Assembly (NCBI GenBank): GCA_021399445.1
Contig: JAJTUQ010000003.1
Span: 5,766,001 to 5,830,000, forward strand
Reading direction: 5' to 3'
DNA: 64,000 nt
Origin: Xylogone sp. PMI_703
Taxonomy: Eukaryota > Ascomycota > Leotiomycetes
The position numbers were made by a program, and so were the translations under genes. Of the stretch, positions 46,231 to 56,290 are shown piece by piece (within the stretch, counting starts at the first letter, position 1; each line of letters starts with the position of its first letter). A model generated the notes under the pieces. The model was not told the origin of the DNA, ran no database searches, and saw nothing but the letters and a program-made list of their open reading frames with translations.

Positions 46231-47794
46231 TTACACCGAGCCTTCTATAGACATGAACAGGCCGCCGCCAATCACGCTTGCTACGAGAGCAACGGTCATG
46301 AACCCGGCTCCAACTTTATCCTTGGTGGTGATGGTTACTGTTGGGTCGGTATAGGTACTGCTGGTAACACTGCTCCCAGTACCTGCCGAGCTGTCGCCGA
46401 TACTTGTTCCGCCCGTGCTGTTAGTGAGAGGTGCTTGAACCGGCTGAATTGAGACAAGAGCGCTGTGGATGGCTCCCAAGGCGCTCATCTGTTGGCCAAG
46501 ACCGGTGTTGCCGTCGAAGGCGGCACCAAGGGTCCATTGAAAACCGCACTGGGTACCGGTGGCGCCACCGGAGCACTGTAATGCGGCGTTCTTTGCACTG
46601 GTGCTGAGAAGAGGTGTAATCTGTGGGTAGGTGAAAGAGGCTAGAACGGCGGTTGAGGCTAGCCAGCCGCTGAAGTAGGCTTTGAAGGAAAGTTGGTCAG
46701 TGTCGCAGGTATGGATTTTTTCACAGGCTTGCTCGGTCATGATTTGGTTGACGAAAAAGACGCTGGTGGATGTGTTCAGGATTCCGGAGACTCGTTCTTC
46801 CCATATGGGATCACCTTCGGTCTGTGAAGTGTTAGGAGGCATATGATGAGGGAAGAGCAAGTAGGGGACTGGCTGCACTTACAAAGTTGTACATGTTAGC
46901 AGCACCGTGCAAATAGATCCCAGCGTTATATGTCCATTGCAGCTTATCAATGCCCGTACAATTCTCCGTATCAGATGCTCCGTCGTAGATGTGATATGTG
47001 TCGTCGATCAGGTGAACAATAGAGTTCTCCCAGTTCCAGATGGTGTCAGCCCAGTCGGCGTATGTTTGATTCCCCGTGTATCGTGCCAGCCGAGCGGCGA
47101 GATTGAAGAAGCAGCCATTTGCAATGCTGTTCTTGTACGTGAACCCGCTGTTGAACTGGAAGATCTGCCATCGTAGTCCTCCACCACAGGTCGAATTATC
47201 CCAGCGTGAAACCATCTCATTGAACACAGCTTGAGCCAGTGCCAGCCACTGCGGCTGCTCTGGCGGCGGATTCGGGAAGTTTGTTTCTGCTGCTAGCATG
47301 GCCGCCATTGCCCAAAATCCTTGATCATCGTTTCCTTCGTCCTTCGTCTGATTCGGGGGCATGAAGTCGCGGTTGGGGCCGACCTGGAAAAGTAGGGCCT
47401 GTGAGATGACGTCGTTATATGAGGTGTCGCCCGTGTAGCGCCAGTAGTCTATCAATGTCATGAACATGCCTCCTCCTTCCCACCAGAACATCGGCGGCGG
47501 TAATAATCCTGGTACTTGCCCCTATGCGCAGCAGTTAGTTGGAATGACAGGGGAGATGGAGTGAGGAAACTGATACATACGGTCTGGTTTCCTGTATAGT
47601 AGGACATCATATCGAAGGCAACTGTGCTTGCTGCACTCTTGATAGAATCTGTAGTTAGGACTCATTAGTATAGCTGACACATATAGGTCCTTGGCACATG
47701 GAAGACAATGCATACCAGCAGAGGTGACATCGATTTGTAACCCACATACTACCCGGATCAAGATGGCCGGCCATAATAGTTGAAAGAGCTGCAT
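46231..47794 (-). CDS. GH76 endo-alpha-1,6-mannanase, GPI-type (Dcw1/Dfg5 family)
   Basis: Four exons (47716-47794, 47581-47648, 46883-47521, 46231-46821) give 458 residues. A signal peptide [18 protein letters not shown] leads to the (alpha/alpha)6 GH76 domain. The splices restore [28 protein letters not shown]. The catalytic aspartate pair is D114-D115 in [26 protein letters not shown] is a further family block. A Ser/Thr-rich linker and a hydrophobic tail ([20 protein letters not shown]) indicate GPI anchoring. Dcw1/Dfg5 proteins trim GPI-mannan and transfer GPI proteins into the cell wall. It is convergent with the quinone oxidoreductase. Confidence 0.92.
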
Positions 47795-49569
47795 GTTTGT
47801 GTTTGTTTATGAATTTTGATTTCTAGTAACGAGCGACAAGTCTGAAGAATCGTTTCCGAGTGACGTTCAAACCTGGAGAAGAAAGGAAAAAAGAGGGAAT
47901 AGACACTCCCAAAAGATAAAAAAAGAATGCCCTGTCAAAGGTGCCACTAAATAATTGAATAACCAGTATTACGAATAGAAGAGAACAATAAGGTGATGAC
48001 GAAAAGAAAGGAAGGAAAGAAAAGAGCTAGCAGGCAAATGATTGCTAGCCGGTAGCTCTCGAAATGCGCAGCAGCAGAAGAAAAAAGGGAAGGGTAGTAA
48101 GTGGAAGAGAAAGGAAGTGTGAGTGAAGCTGAGGAGCGTCAGCAGAAAGAGAGAGAAAGCAACGCAACGCTCGATTACGCAGCATGGCTCACCTGGCCGT
48201 CTGGCCCCTCCCATCAGCCACGCGTAAAGCATCTGGAACTCCAGTTTCCGGCTCTGACAACTGCGGACAAGCTCATTCTGGGAGATCGATGGAAACCAAT
48301 GAAATAGTCGTGCGATCGAGCGAACGGACGCTGGGATCCAGTCAAAGGGGCAGCGATGGCAGTCTGGAGTCGCGATGAAACCGAGGAGGTGTCACTGGGG
48401 CCCTAGTCGAGACAAGACGTTGCCCCAAGCGAGGGCGCCAACGGGGTGCAACAAGCACTGCCACCAAGACTGGACCATGTGTATTCAGAAGAACCATAAG
48501 GGATAATTAGATCCTATTGATTATTCGATTGAATACATATTATGTTCTTCAAGCATCAAGAAATGCTTGTCGAGCTTGTTTCTGCAGAGGCGCGCTCATT
48601 TCGCTTCAAGCTTCGTCCAGGGGCAGCACAGTCTTGGCGGCGGGACTAGAAAAGCTTGTCTTTCGCCGGCCTGGGGTCCCTTCAAAGATCTGCTCTTCTA
48701 TTACCATACGGAGTACTTCGGTGACAACCTCGTATCTGCACCGATTCATGTCAATCTCAACTTCAACTTCTCTGTGAGAAACAACACTGCTGCAAAATTG
48801 CGTAGTTCAAAGACATTTTCGCCTTGGTGACCAATGGATGCATCTAGCATCTTCTCTCCCCTCACATCTGGCTTACGCACTCAGCTGCTCTGCTGCCCAG
48901 AACGCGTAATGGCCTTCGTACTCGGTGGATACCGGATACTGGCAACGCCCTGATTCGAGCTTCCATCATGGAATTAGATCTTCCAGTCTAACGCATGCTG
49001 GTGCCTCTCGCCCAATAATCTGCCAGCGGAATGTGCTCATATTCACTCGTCAACTGGCAAGGGCCGGATCAGCTGGCCGCAATGAGACCATTCCCATTTC
49101 TTTTGATGTCGATGATATTTCTGTGAGTGAGCCGTTTTCCCGACCAGCAGCTTGATTGATCTGTTTGTGTTCCAAATGGCACTCCATTATTTGACTCCTC
49201 CACTCTCAAATTTCTTTCCACCATTTGCCGAATATCCGATCTTAGAAGCTTTTCATATATCACATATTCATGGCTCTTCTTGGTGTATGTGCTCAAAAAC
49301 GCCAGTAATGCCTTATCGAAGTATACTCTCATTACTCAGTGATCACATATTCGCTAGTTATTGAGAAATTCCTACGCGTGAGAATACCTCACGAATATGT
49401 AGCACCATGTGGCCGTCTAGCTTTTGCTTACTGTTCACTCTTCACAGATTCAACATTTTCTAGATCACTGCGAATACAGCAAATTCCAAGAACAGGACAC
49501 TATGTGCGACTCTAAATTAACATTGGTATGGAAACCTTGCTACTTACTCCTACTGTTATACATCTTATT
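47795..49569. other. Spacer between GH76 gene and methyltransferase
   Basis: About 1.8 kb. The first 300 bp are purine/pyrimidine-rich promoter-like sequence of the GH76 gene. Frames around 48517-48830 and 48925-49155 resemble no family I know and are probably chance. Confidence 0.4.
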
Positions 49570-50451
49570 TCAACAAAAGCTTCTACATATTCTGTCAATT
49601 ACTCCTTCAGGTTTCCTAGCCCAAATAAACATAGCCTTGGTATAGATCTTCCCCACCCCAAGCTCCTTATTAGCCTCTTCTACGATCTTGGTGATTTCTG
49701 GAATCTCCATGCCCAGGTGAGTGAGCAAGTCCCCTGGCGTAACGGTCTTACCATGAACAATCTGCAACAATTTCAGCCACGTCCTGCCAACGTCCTTCAT
49801 CTTCTCATCTTCCATCCACGGTCCAACGGGGAACTTGAGCTCTTGCACTTGCACATCTACAAATCCGGCTTTCGATAGGAGCCCTGGCAAAAGACCAGCG
49901 AGATTCTGGTCAATCCCAATCTTGGCTGCCCCCTCTACCCGGAGTTTAGTCCACGATATGAGCTTGGATGCATGCTCCGGGGCCCCAGGCGGCTCATCCG
50001 TTCGAAGCGGAGGCCAGACCTCGTGCATCTCAATGTACCCGCCGGGCCTGAGATGCTCGTAGCATCGACGAAGCACGCCTGGGACCTCTTTGATGTGAAA
50101 GGGCACCAGTCGCGTATGCATGAGGTCGAACGTAGCACCGTCCCCAATCTTCTCCCAGTCCTTCTCCTTCTCCGCATCCATCACGATAAACCTGCAGTTA
50201 CTCGGCGCGGCGATCTGCGGCTGCGGATAGCTGTCGATCCCGATGACTTCAGCCGCTGGATGCTCCGCAGCTACTTCCGCCGCCCATATTCCTGATCCGG
50301 TGCCTATGTCGAGCACGCGGCCGAGGGGTTTTGCTATGGGAGCACTGAACAGTCGGCCGTCGAGCGATTTGATAAAGACTTCATGTTGGAGGACCAGGGT
50401 ATAGTTAACTGCTTTCTTTGCTGCCGAGATAGAGTACTCGGAAGCGTTCAT
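49570..50451 (-). CDS. LaeA-like SAM-dependent methyltransferase
   Basis: A single exon of 293 residues. The class I methyltransferase motif I is RVLDIGTGSGIWAAEVAAEHP, followed by an acidic end of beta-2 (VIGIDSYPQ), FDLMHTRLVPFHIK and LRPGGYIEMHEVWPP. These are hallmarks of the fungal UMTA/LaeA-like group. Residues before motif I (LQHEVFIKSLDGRLFSAPI) fit the family's conserved lead-in; a short upstream exon cannot be ruled out because the usual N-terminus is slightly longer. LaeA itself is a global regulator of secondary metabolism, but most homologues modify small molecules. No backbone synthase is in this window, so its substrate is open. Confidence 0.87.
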   Translation of the reverse strand: MNASEYSISAAKKAVNYTLVLQHEVFIKSLDGRLFSAPIAKPLGRVLDIGTGSGIWAAEVAAEHPAAEVIGIDSYPQPQIAAPSNCRFIVMDAEKEKDWEKIGDGATFDLMHTRLVPFHIKEVPGVLRRCYEHLRPGGYIEMHEVWPPLRTDEPPGAPEHASKLISWTKLRVEGAAKIGIDQNLAGLLPGLLSKAGFVDVQVQELKFPVGPWMEDEKMKDVGRTWLKLLQIVHGKTVTPGDLLTHLGMEIPEITKIVEEANKELGVGKIYTKAMFIWARKPEGVIDRICRSFC

Positions 50452-51861
50452 TGCCCTAGTAATGAACGAGCAGGAAAGTATCAGTATCGAATTATAACTG
50501 TAGCGTACGGAGTGAATCCGTATGGTGGGGAGATTTTAAATCCACGGTGCTCGAGCTCGTTTCCTAATCTGTCAGGTACTACTTGCCCAATATTTATCAG
50601 CACCGGCGCTTACACAATCATTTGCAATTGGTTGGTGCAGCATCCGATAGCAACCGTAACTAGACGAATACTCAGTGTTTTCCTTTGTTACAACACCAAG
50701 TCGGCGAGTCTATATAACTCCAAACAGCGGTGAGTCTCACGATATCGGCGCTGTAGTTACGAGTTGTGGGCCATTTACCCAGCCTTTGATATTCAACATC
50801 GGATCATTATCACTCAAGTGCACTGCCCTTGCAACGCCTGGTACTTGAACGGGTTGTCTTTGCTAGTCTATGCTCTATTTCCATAACTCCTCAATAATCT
50901 TCCTTTCATGTTTAGTAACAAATAGATTATCATTATGGGGTCATTCATAATAGCTTTATAAGTTAGATAAGCTCCCTCGTACCGTCTGACTCTAACTCGT
51001 TATATCTACTAAGCGACTCCAAAGGTCAAATTGTGCCTTATCTGATAGCACCTATCTTTTGGGCCCGAGCCAAAGGCACTCTGGCCAACTGTAATTCTGA
51101 ATGTAACAAAATTAAGTACAGGTTTATACACCTTGGCACTGTGGTAATCTTAGAATTATTTTGTTCCTCTCATTTCACTGCGCGTAGAGCCAGCAGGAGT
51201 CAATAGACTTGGTTTGATCACCAAGCCCGTCTCCAGAGTCGATTTACGTCAGTGCTTGAATTTTCTCGATAGCAAGTTCAAATTCGCAAAGAAGCGTAAT
51301 TTCCCCACATCATTTGCGAGAGTCACTAATAATCTGCTGTTTAAACTCTTAATATAAGCTATTCTCTAGTTTAAACGTGGGATAGTATATTTAGCTTCAT
51401 TCTTCAAGCTCTACCGAATGCGACATGTCAGGCCAATAATCGGACAGTCTCTTTTAGATAAATGTGATCTTGATGTATTTATATATCTATCTACACAAAA
51501 GGATATCTTAATCTGTCAGAGAGGTCCAAATATCAAAATAGCAGCTTAATTGATCTAGATCATAGTAAATGAGAGGCTAGAAATGGAGAAAGTAGGAGGA
51601 TAAGTGTTATTATTCGTTGTTTTTGATAACTAATTTCCACAGGCACATGGTATCTAACCTGGGGCAATGAAGGGGAATAATGTATGGGGTTGCACATTTA
51701 GGTAAGGACGGAGTCTCCTAGCCCACTTTCGCTTCTTGCGGCCTTCTTTCGATGGCAACTTATAATAATTCGGTTCTCCAATTACAGCCACTGCAAGTCT
51801 CCCTGAAAAGCTGGTTCATCGGAAACAGGGAAGCAGAATACTATCCGAGACGCAAGCAAAT
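50452..51861. other. Spacer upstream of the dual-cluster regulator
   Basis: About 1.4 kb, partly AT-rich. No gene is supported. I did not see the AGCGRNNTCCGC core here. Confidence 0.4.
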
Positions 51862-53769
51862 ATGAATCGCAAACGGGGACGCACCGGCTGCTTGACCTGC
51901 CGAGCTCGCAAGATCAAGTGTGACGAGTCAGTGGGCATCTGCAACAACTGCTCACGGGTGAATGTGGAGTGCGTTCAATCAAGCAATGAAAGTCTTCCTC
52001 AGTCTGCTCGATTTGAACTAGCCACTCATGCACAGCAAAGTCAGAGATTTACGCAGGCAGGTCTGGAACGACGTCGGATTAAACGCTCTTGCATTACTTG
52101 TAAGCTGGTCAAGAAACGATGTGGTGGAGAACGACCCCGGTGCGCCCGCTGTCTCCAGAGAGGCCTAGATTGTGTCTACACGGAAGAGCTTGAAAGAGAG
52201 GCAGTTCCTAAATCTGCTGCAGTGGCAATACCAATTGACGGGGTCCTGACAAATAAGACTGTTGTGCGAGAACTGTGCAATGCATTCTTCGAGGAAATTT
52301 CACCCTTACGCTGCTTTGGCTTCCTTCACAGACCTACATTTATTCAGCACGTTGAGGATAATTTTGAAAGTAACGATCCCCTTCTAATCTCTATCTGCGC
52401 GCTAGCAACCAAAACAATTCAAAAGCGTGAGCTTTGGGATATTGGATGTGAATGGGCCCAAGATGCCCAAAAGCTACTCTTTGAGAGAATTGACGACATT
52501 AGCGTAAGGATGCTCATGTGCATAGTGCTCCTGCATGAGCACTCTGCACGAATTGGCCAATTACGACTTTGCTTCATGTTGTCTAGCATGGCATCGCGGT
52601 ACACGCAGGCACTGAGCTTGAACCTAGAGCATGACCACGACATCTTATGCATCAATTCTCTCATGTCGCCAGTGGAAAAAGAATCGCGGAGGCGGTTGAT
52701 GTGGGCTTGCTACATCTTGGACACGCTGCAAGCTTGCGGATTGAATCACCTACAGATGCTCCATACGTCCAACATCCGAATCCAGCTTCCCTGTGAAGAC
52801 CGAAAATTTCTGTACAAGGTCGCCTGTCACACTGCAACTGTCCCAGCATCTTCCGGCTCACTTGAGAACAGAGGGGCAAAAATGCCGAGTGAAAATCAGG
52901 GTTTACAGGCATTTTCAGTCCGCCTCTATCTAATACGAGAGCAGCTTCTACAATATATCAACAGCCATACCGATGAGGAAGACCCTTGGCGGATTACCTC
53001 CTTATTAGCCGATTTAGAGCATTGGAAAGATGCACTACCTCCTGACCTTATATTCAATTCGGATGTTGTTGCCATCCGCAAGGAAGAGTCATTACTTTCC
53101 GCTCTGGTCTCACTCCATATTCTCTACCACCAGGTCAATTGCTTAGCTTATCGATGCACCATTCCAAGCATGTGGTTTCCGGCTCGAGCACAAACAAGAC
53201 TCTCAATGAAAGCTTCGGCCGACTTTCTATCGGAGAGTCGTAGGGGATGGTTTGACCATGCCTGCGCCATGACCACCATATTTGAGGTCGCGCTTGAACA
53301 CAGGCCGGTATCCATGACCGATCCAGCCGTGGCGACGTCCGCGTATAACGCCATCGTTATTAAGTGGCTCTATCTCACGAATTTTGTTCCTCCTGAAGAG
53401 AGGCTGTTGAAGATGGAGGAAATACTACCGTTGGTTAACATAGACTTGCAATTTCTCGAAGAATTACACGGGTTTCACCCACCTTCCGTCCACACTACTT
53501 ATTCAGCTGCTAAGAGATTAGTTGACGAGGCCAAGATACTCCTTGTGCAAAATCCCACGATAACACTGTCGGAATCCGATCATCTTAATCTGGACTTGGG
53601 ATTTCCCACAGATTGCATATCGCCAGATTATAATACGAATCCATTATCAACATTCTCTCAGATGCGAAAGGAGCTCCGGGACCGACATGCCCCTGACTGG
53701 GGTGGGATTCCCATGGATAATGAGGAATCACTGGTTAATAGAACGGAAGGATTATGGGTGTGGAAATAA
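51862..53769 (+). CDS. Transcription factor with two tandem Zn2Cys6 clusters
   Basis: A single exon of 635 residues. The first cluster has C10, C13, C20, C27, C30 and C37 (CLTCRARKIKCDE); the second has C77, C80, C87, C94, C97 and C104 (CITCKLVKKRC). Both follow C-x2-C-x6-C-x6-C-x2-C-x6-C exactly and are joined by a 39-residue linker. A fungal transcription-factor middle region follows, with LCNAFFEEISPLRCFGFLHR as its opening and EKESRRRLMWACYILDT as its signature helix. Most fungal regulators carry one cluster; tandem clusters form a smaller known class. It lies beside a sulfatase, sugar porter and two arabinan-type hydrolases whose promoters share a CGGA-N6-TCCG-like dyad, making it the obvious candidate regulator (inference). 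Confidence 0.9.
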   Translation: MNRKRGRTGCLTCRARKIKCDESVGICNNCSRVNVECVQSSNESLPQSARFELATHAQQSQRFTQAGLERRRIKRSCITCKLVKKRCGGERPRCARCLQRGLDCVYTEELEREAVPKSAAVAIPIDGVLTNKTVVRELCNAFFEEISPLRCFGFLHRPTFIQHVEDNFESNDPLLISICALATKTIQKRELWDIGCEWAQDAQKLLFERIDDISVRMLMCIVLLHEHSARIGQLRLCFMLSSMASRYTQALSLNLEHDHDILCINSLMSPVEKESRRRLMWACYILDTLQACGLNHLQMLHTSNIRIQLPCEDRKFLYKVACHTATVPASSGSLENRGAKMPSENQGLQAFSVRLYLIREQLLQYINSHTDEEDPWRITSLLADLEHWKDALPPDLIFNSDVVAIRKEESLLSALVSLHILYHQVNCLAYRCTIPSMWFPARAQTRLSMKASADFLSESRRGWFDHACAMTTIFEVALEHRPVSMTDPAVATSAYNAIVIKWLYLTNFVPPEERLLKMEEILPLVNIDLQFLEELHGFHPPSVHTTYSAAKRLVDEAKILLVQNPTITLSESDHLNLDLGFPTDCISPDYNTNPLSTFSQMRKELRDRHAPDWGGIPMDNEESLVNRTEGLWVWK

Positions 53770-53895
53770 TATCCGTTGGAAATTCCGGGAATAGTGTTTT
53801 GCACATATGCATGAGTATACCTATTCAATTGGTTATGAAGACAAGGGGAAGAGAGAACAACAGGTCACTCGAATTTAGAATTTCTAAAACCGTTT

Positions 53896-55308
53896 CTATT
53901 TATTTCCAGGATTAAGTGCATCAAAATCCCAGCGCTCAGGCATCTTCAGGCCAGCATCGATATGGTTGTAGATGACTCTCGTCGAGATTCCATCTCGGAA
54001 ATACCAAGGATCTTTAGTCTCGAGTTGCCATTTCTCGAGCGCATTTCGGCACTTTACAAGCTGTTCCTGATACTTAGGATCCTTGGCTAAGTTCTTGACT
54101 TCTTCAGGATCTGCCTCGAGATCGAAAAGCTCTTCAGGCCCTCTCTTAATATAGTTTGCAATCGGCCGCTTCCCAATCATGTGAGGCTCAGCATTCCGCA
54201 TACCCTCCCAAGACAAAGCGCCGTAGAGGTCTCCAGCAAAGGGGAAGTCTAGCTGCCAGGCAACGTTACGATGGTATTTGAATCGTTTTGTGCGCATGTA
54301 TCGAGTGGGATAGTAGGCAGTAAGTTCGTGAAACGTGTGCGAACCAAATACATGACTCCAATCATCTAGTTCCTTCGTCTCGCTCAAAATTGGTAGGACT
54401 GAGCGTCCTTGGCGGTCACCCTTCCTGTCCCCGTGACCGGCCCAGTCTAGAAATGTAGGAAGGATGTCGATGAAAGATATCAGGTTTGGATTGACAATAT
54501 TGGGAGTGCCACCTGGAATTCTAACAATCATGGGTAGGCGTACCCCAGCGTCATATAATGTGCTCTTCGAATTGACAAAGGGTGGCCCATTATCGCTCAC
54601 AAACATCACCAAAGTGTTGTCCTCAAATCCAGCTTTTGACAGTTCTTTCAAAAGCATACCAACACCTTGGTCAAGCCGGTAGATAGCACTATAGTACTGA
54701 GCCAGTTCTTCCCGTACCTCAGGCACATCACTTAGGAAAAACGGGATTGTGACGTCCGCCGGGTCGTATTTGAGATGATTGACGCCCTTATAGTCTTGGC
54801 TGTTGCCAAACCCGCCACGAGTCAAGTCCCGATGGGGGTCAATATACCCGACTGTTAAGAAAAACGGCTGTTCTTTACTTTTCGCCAGCTCAAAAAAGGC
54901 TGCCGACCGTTCTGCCGTCCAGGCTACCTCGCGAGTTGCACTCTCCTCCCGAACTTGCCATGGGTAGACCTCATCTGGTCCAACATGAACTTTATTGATA
55001 ATGCCAGTTAGATATCCAATATCATTGAAACACTTAGGCGATGTCTCAACGTGGTCGAATGTCGTGAAGTAGTGCAATCCATTGAAGCCACGCAGCAACC
55101 CCAACTGGCCTGTTTCATGAGTGTGGAGGCCCGAATGCATCACAGACCGGCTTCCACTGCATGAGGCGGTGCTGGCAAAAGCCATGTCGAAGTATGTTCC
55201 CTCTGCAGCTAGCTTGTCAAGGTTTGGGGTCTTCACCTTGGACTCTCCGCAGAGGCCAAGGTTACGACCTAGGTCGTCGGCAACGATGAGCAGGATATTC
55301 TTCGCCAT
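53896..55308 (-). CDS. Sulfatase, N-sulfoglucosamine sulfohydrolase (SGSH)-like
   Basis: A single exon of 470 residues from ATG 55308 (MAKNILLIVADDLGRNLG). The alkaline-phosphatase/sulfatase fold opens with the metal-binding ADD (D11, D12). The formylglycine site is C50-S-G-S-R54 in TASCSGSRSVMHSGLHTHE, with Gly in place of the usual Pro of C-x-P-x-R. KVHVGPDEVYPW, YIDPHRD and FVSDNGPPF give further metal or active-site residues. Overall order resembles the SGSH/heparan-N-sulfatase branch rather than fungal arylsulfatase or choline sulfatase. No signal peptide is seen, so it is probably intracellular and would act on imported sulfated sugars. The gene is convergent with the regulator (126 bp apart), and its promoter carries three copies of the cluster's core motif. 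Confidence 0.9.
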   Translation of the reverse strand: MAKNILLIVADDLGRNLGLCGESKVKTPNLDKLAAEGTYFDMAFASTASCSGSRSVMHSGLHTHETGQLGLLRGFNGLHYFTTFDHVETSPKCFNDIGYLTGIINKVHVGPDEVYPWQVREESATREVAWTAERSAAFFELAKSKEQPFFLTVGYIDPHRDLTRGGFGNSQDYKGVNHLKYDPADVTIPFFLSDVPEVREELAQYYSAIYRLDQGVGMLLKELSKAGFEDNTLVMFVSDNGPPFVNSKSTLYDAGVRLPMIVRIPGGTPNIVNPNLISFIDILPTFLDWAGHGDRKGDRQGRSVLPILSETKELDDWSHVFGSHTFHELTAYYPTRYMRTKRFKYHRNVAWQLDFPFAGDLYGALSWEGMRNAEPHMIGKRPIANYIKRGPEELFDLEADPEEVKNLAKDPKYQEQLVKCRNALEKWQLETKDPWYFRDGISTRVIYNHIDAGLKMPERWDFDALNPGNK

Positions 55309-55396
55309 GAGTAATAAAATTTGCGTGCTTGTCAAAGCTCAATTGAGGTTACCCGTTCAAATCTCCCCACGGGTTTGAGGTATTTAAACAGCCCGA

Positions 55397-55408
55397 GCGG
55401 ATGCCGCT
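55397..55408 (-). promoter_or_regulatory. Core motif copy 1 (AGCGGCATCCGC)
   Basis: Read on the minus strand, about 90 bp before the sulfatase ATG. The left GCGGA half is degenerate here. Confidence 0.55.
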
Positions 55409-55580
55409 ACGAATATGGGAGGGTTGAACCATGGCGGGATCCGACGAGTTTACAGCACCGATCAGAAGAGAATAGTGGAGAATGGAGTGGTGTAATATCG
55501 TTGGGATGGGGAATATAGAGATGGAAACTCTCTGGGTGCCAAGATACTGTGCAGCAGTTTCCGTTTGCAGACGATATCGC

Positions 55581-55592
55581 AGCGGGATCCGC
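55581..55592 (+). promoter_or_regulatory. Core motif copy 2 (AGCGGGATCCGC)
   Basis: Plus strand, about 275 bp upstream of the sulfatase start and 17 bases before copy 3. Confidence 0.5.
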
Positions 55593-55604
55593 ATGGAGGG
55601 AAGA

Positions 55605-55620
55605 GCGGAGCGGCATCCGC
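55605..55620 (+). promoter_or_regulatory. Core motif copy 3, full dyad GCGGA-GCGGCA-TCCGC
   Basis: Perfect inverted repeat of five bases with a six-base gap, about 300 bp upstream of the sulfatase start. The arrangement CGG-N8-CCG fits a Zn2Cys6 homodimer site. Confidence 0.6.
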
Positions 55621-56110
55621 CCTTAATTATAGTGAAATATTGTTACCGTATGGCGAAGTGTAAGGAGTAATGGGTGGAATAATTTGTGTAAAAGGAGGAT
55701 TAAGCTCAAAATCAATGTTTCCTGTAACAAAATCTGTCCCTAATGGTACGATAATCAGTAATATCTTAGAAGTGTGGATGATTGAAGTAGATTTGACCCA
55801 CTTCTCACTACGAAACAATGATATTGGGCCCAATATCATATTATTCATTATAAATAATACCTTGAAATATAAATGAAATTGTAATTGAATATTAGTATGA
55901 TATAGCTCGAGTTCTCAGATATAATCTGAGCAGCTCATGCGCGTTGTTATGGAGACAAGGTCAACTACTACTTGCCATTTTACTTTCTTTCCAGAGCAGC
56001 CTCCCCGAGCGCTCTGACGCCAATTAGTGCTGACTATGTTGCTTCACATTGCTTCACCGAACTATGGGGTTGCGGGGTCCCCAGAAAGTGGTAGAAAGCG
56101 AGCAACTACG

Positions 56111-56126
56111 GCGGAGCGAGATCCGC
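56111..56126 (+). promoter_or_regulatory. Core motif copy 4, full dyad GCGGA-GCGAGA-TCCGC
   Basis: Perfect inverted repeat 165-180 bp before the MFS porter ATG. Confidence 0.6.
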
Positions 56127-56290
56127 TGCTATTTTTTACAGGCTGTCTATATCATTCCCCAGAATGCACCCCAGAATGGGAGGATCCCAGCAGGCAAGTG
56201 TGCTCAATTCCATAGTACGGATACACTACTACTAGATAATTCCACTCAAGTCCCCACCTCCTGCATCCCGACTCAACAGGTGCAGTCAAG

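Larger units (their letters stand above)
55309..56290. other. Divergent promoter region between sulfatase and MFS porter
   Basis: About 980 bp containing four copies of the AGCGRNNTCCGC core (listed singly). An AT-rich middle section lies at about 55620-55930. No gene is supported. Confidence 0.6.

Noticed and set aside
48517..49155. Plus-strand frames of 76-87 codons
   Set aside because: Overlapping frames, no conserved motif and no splice continuity.
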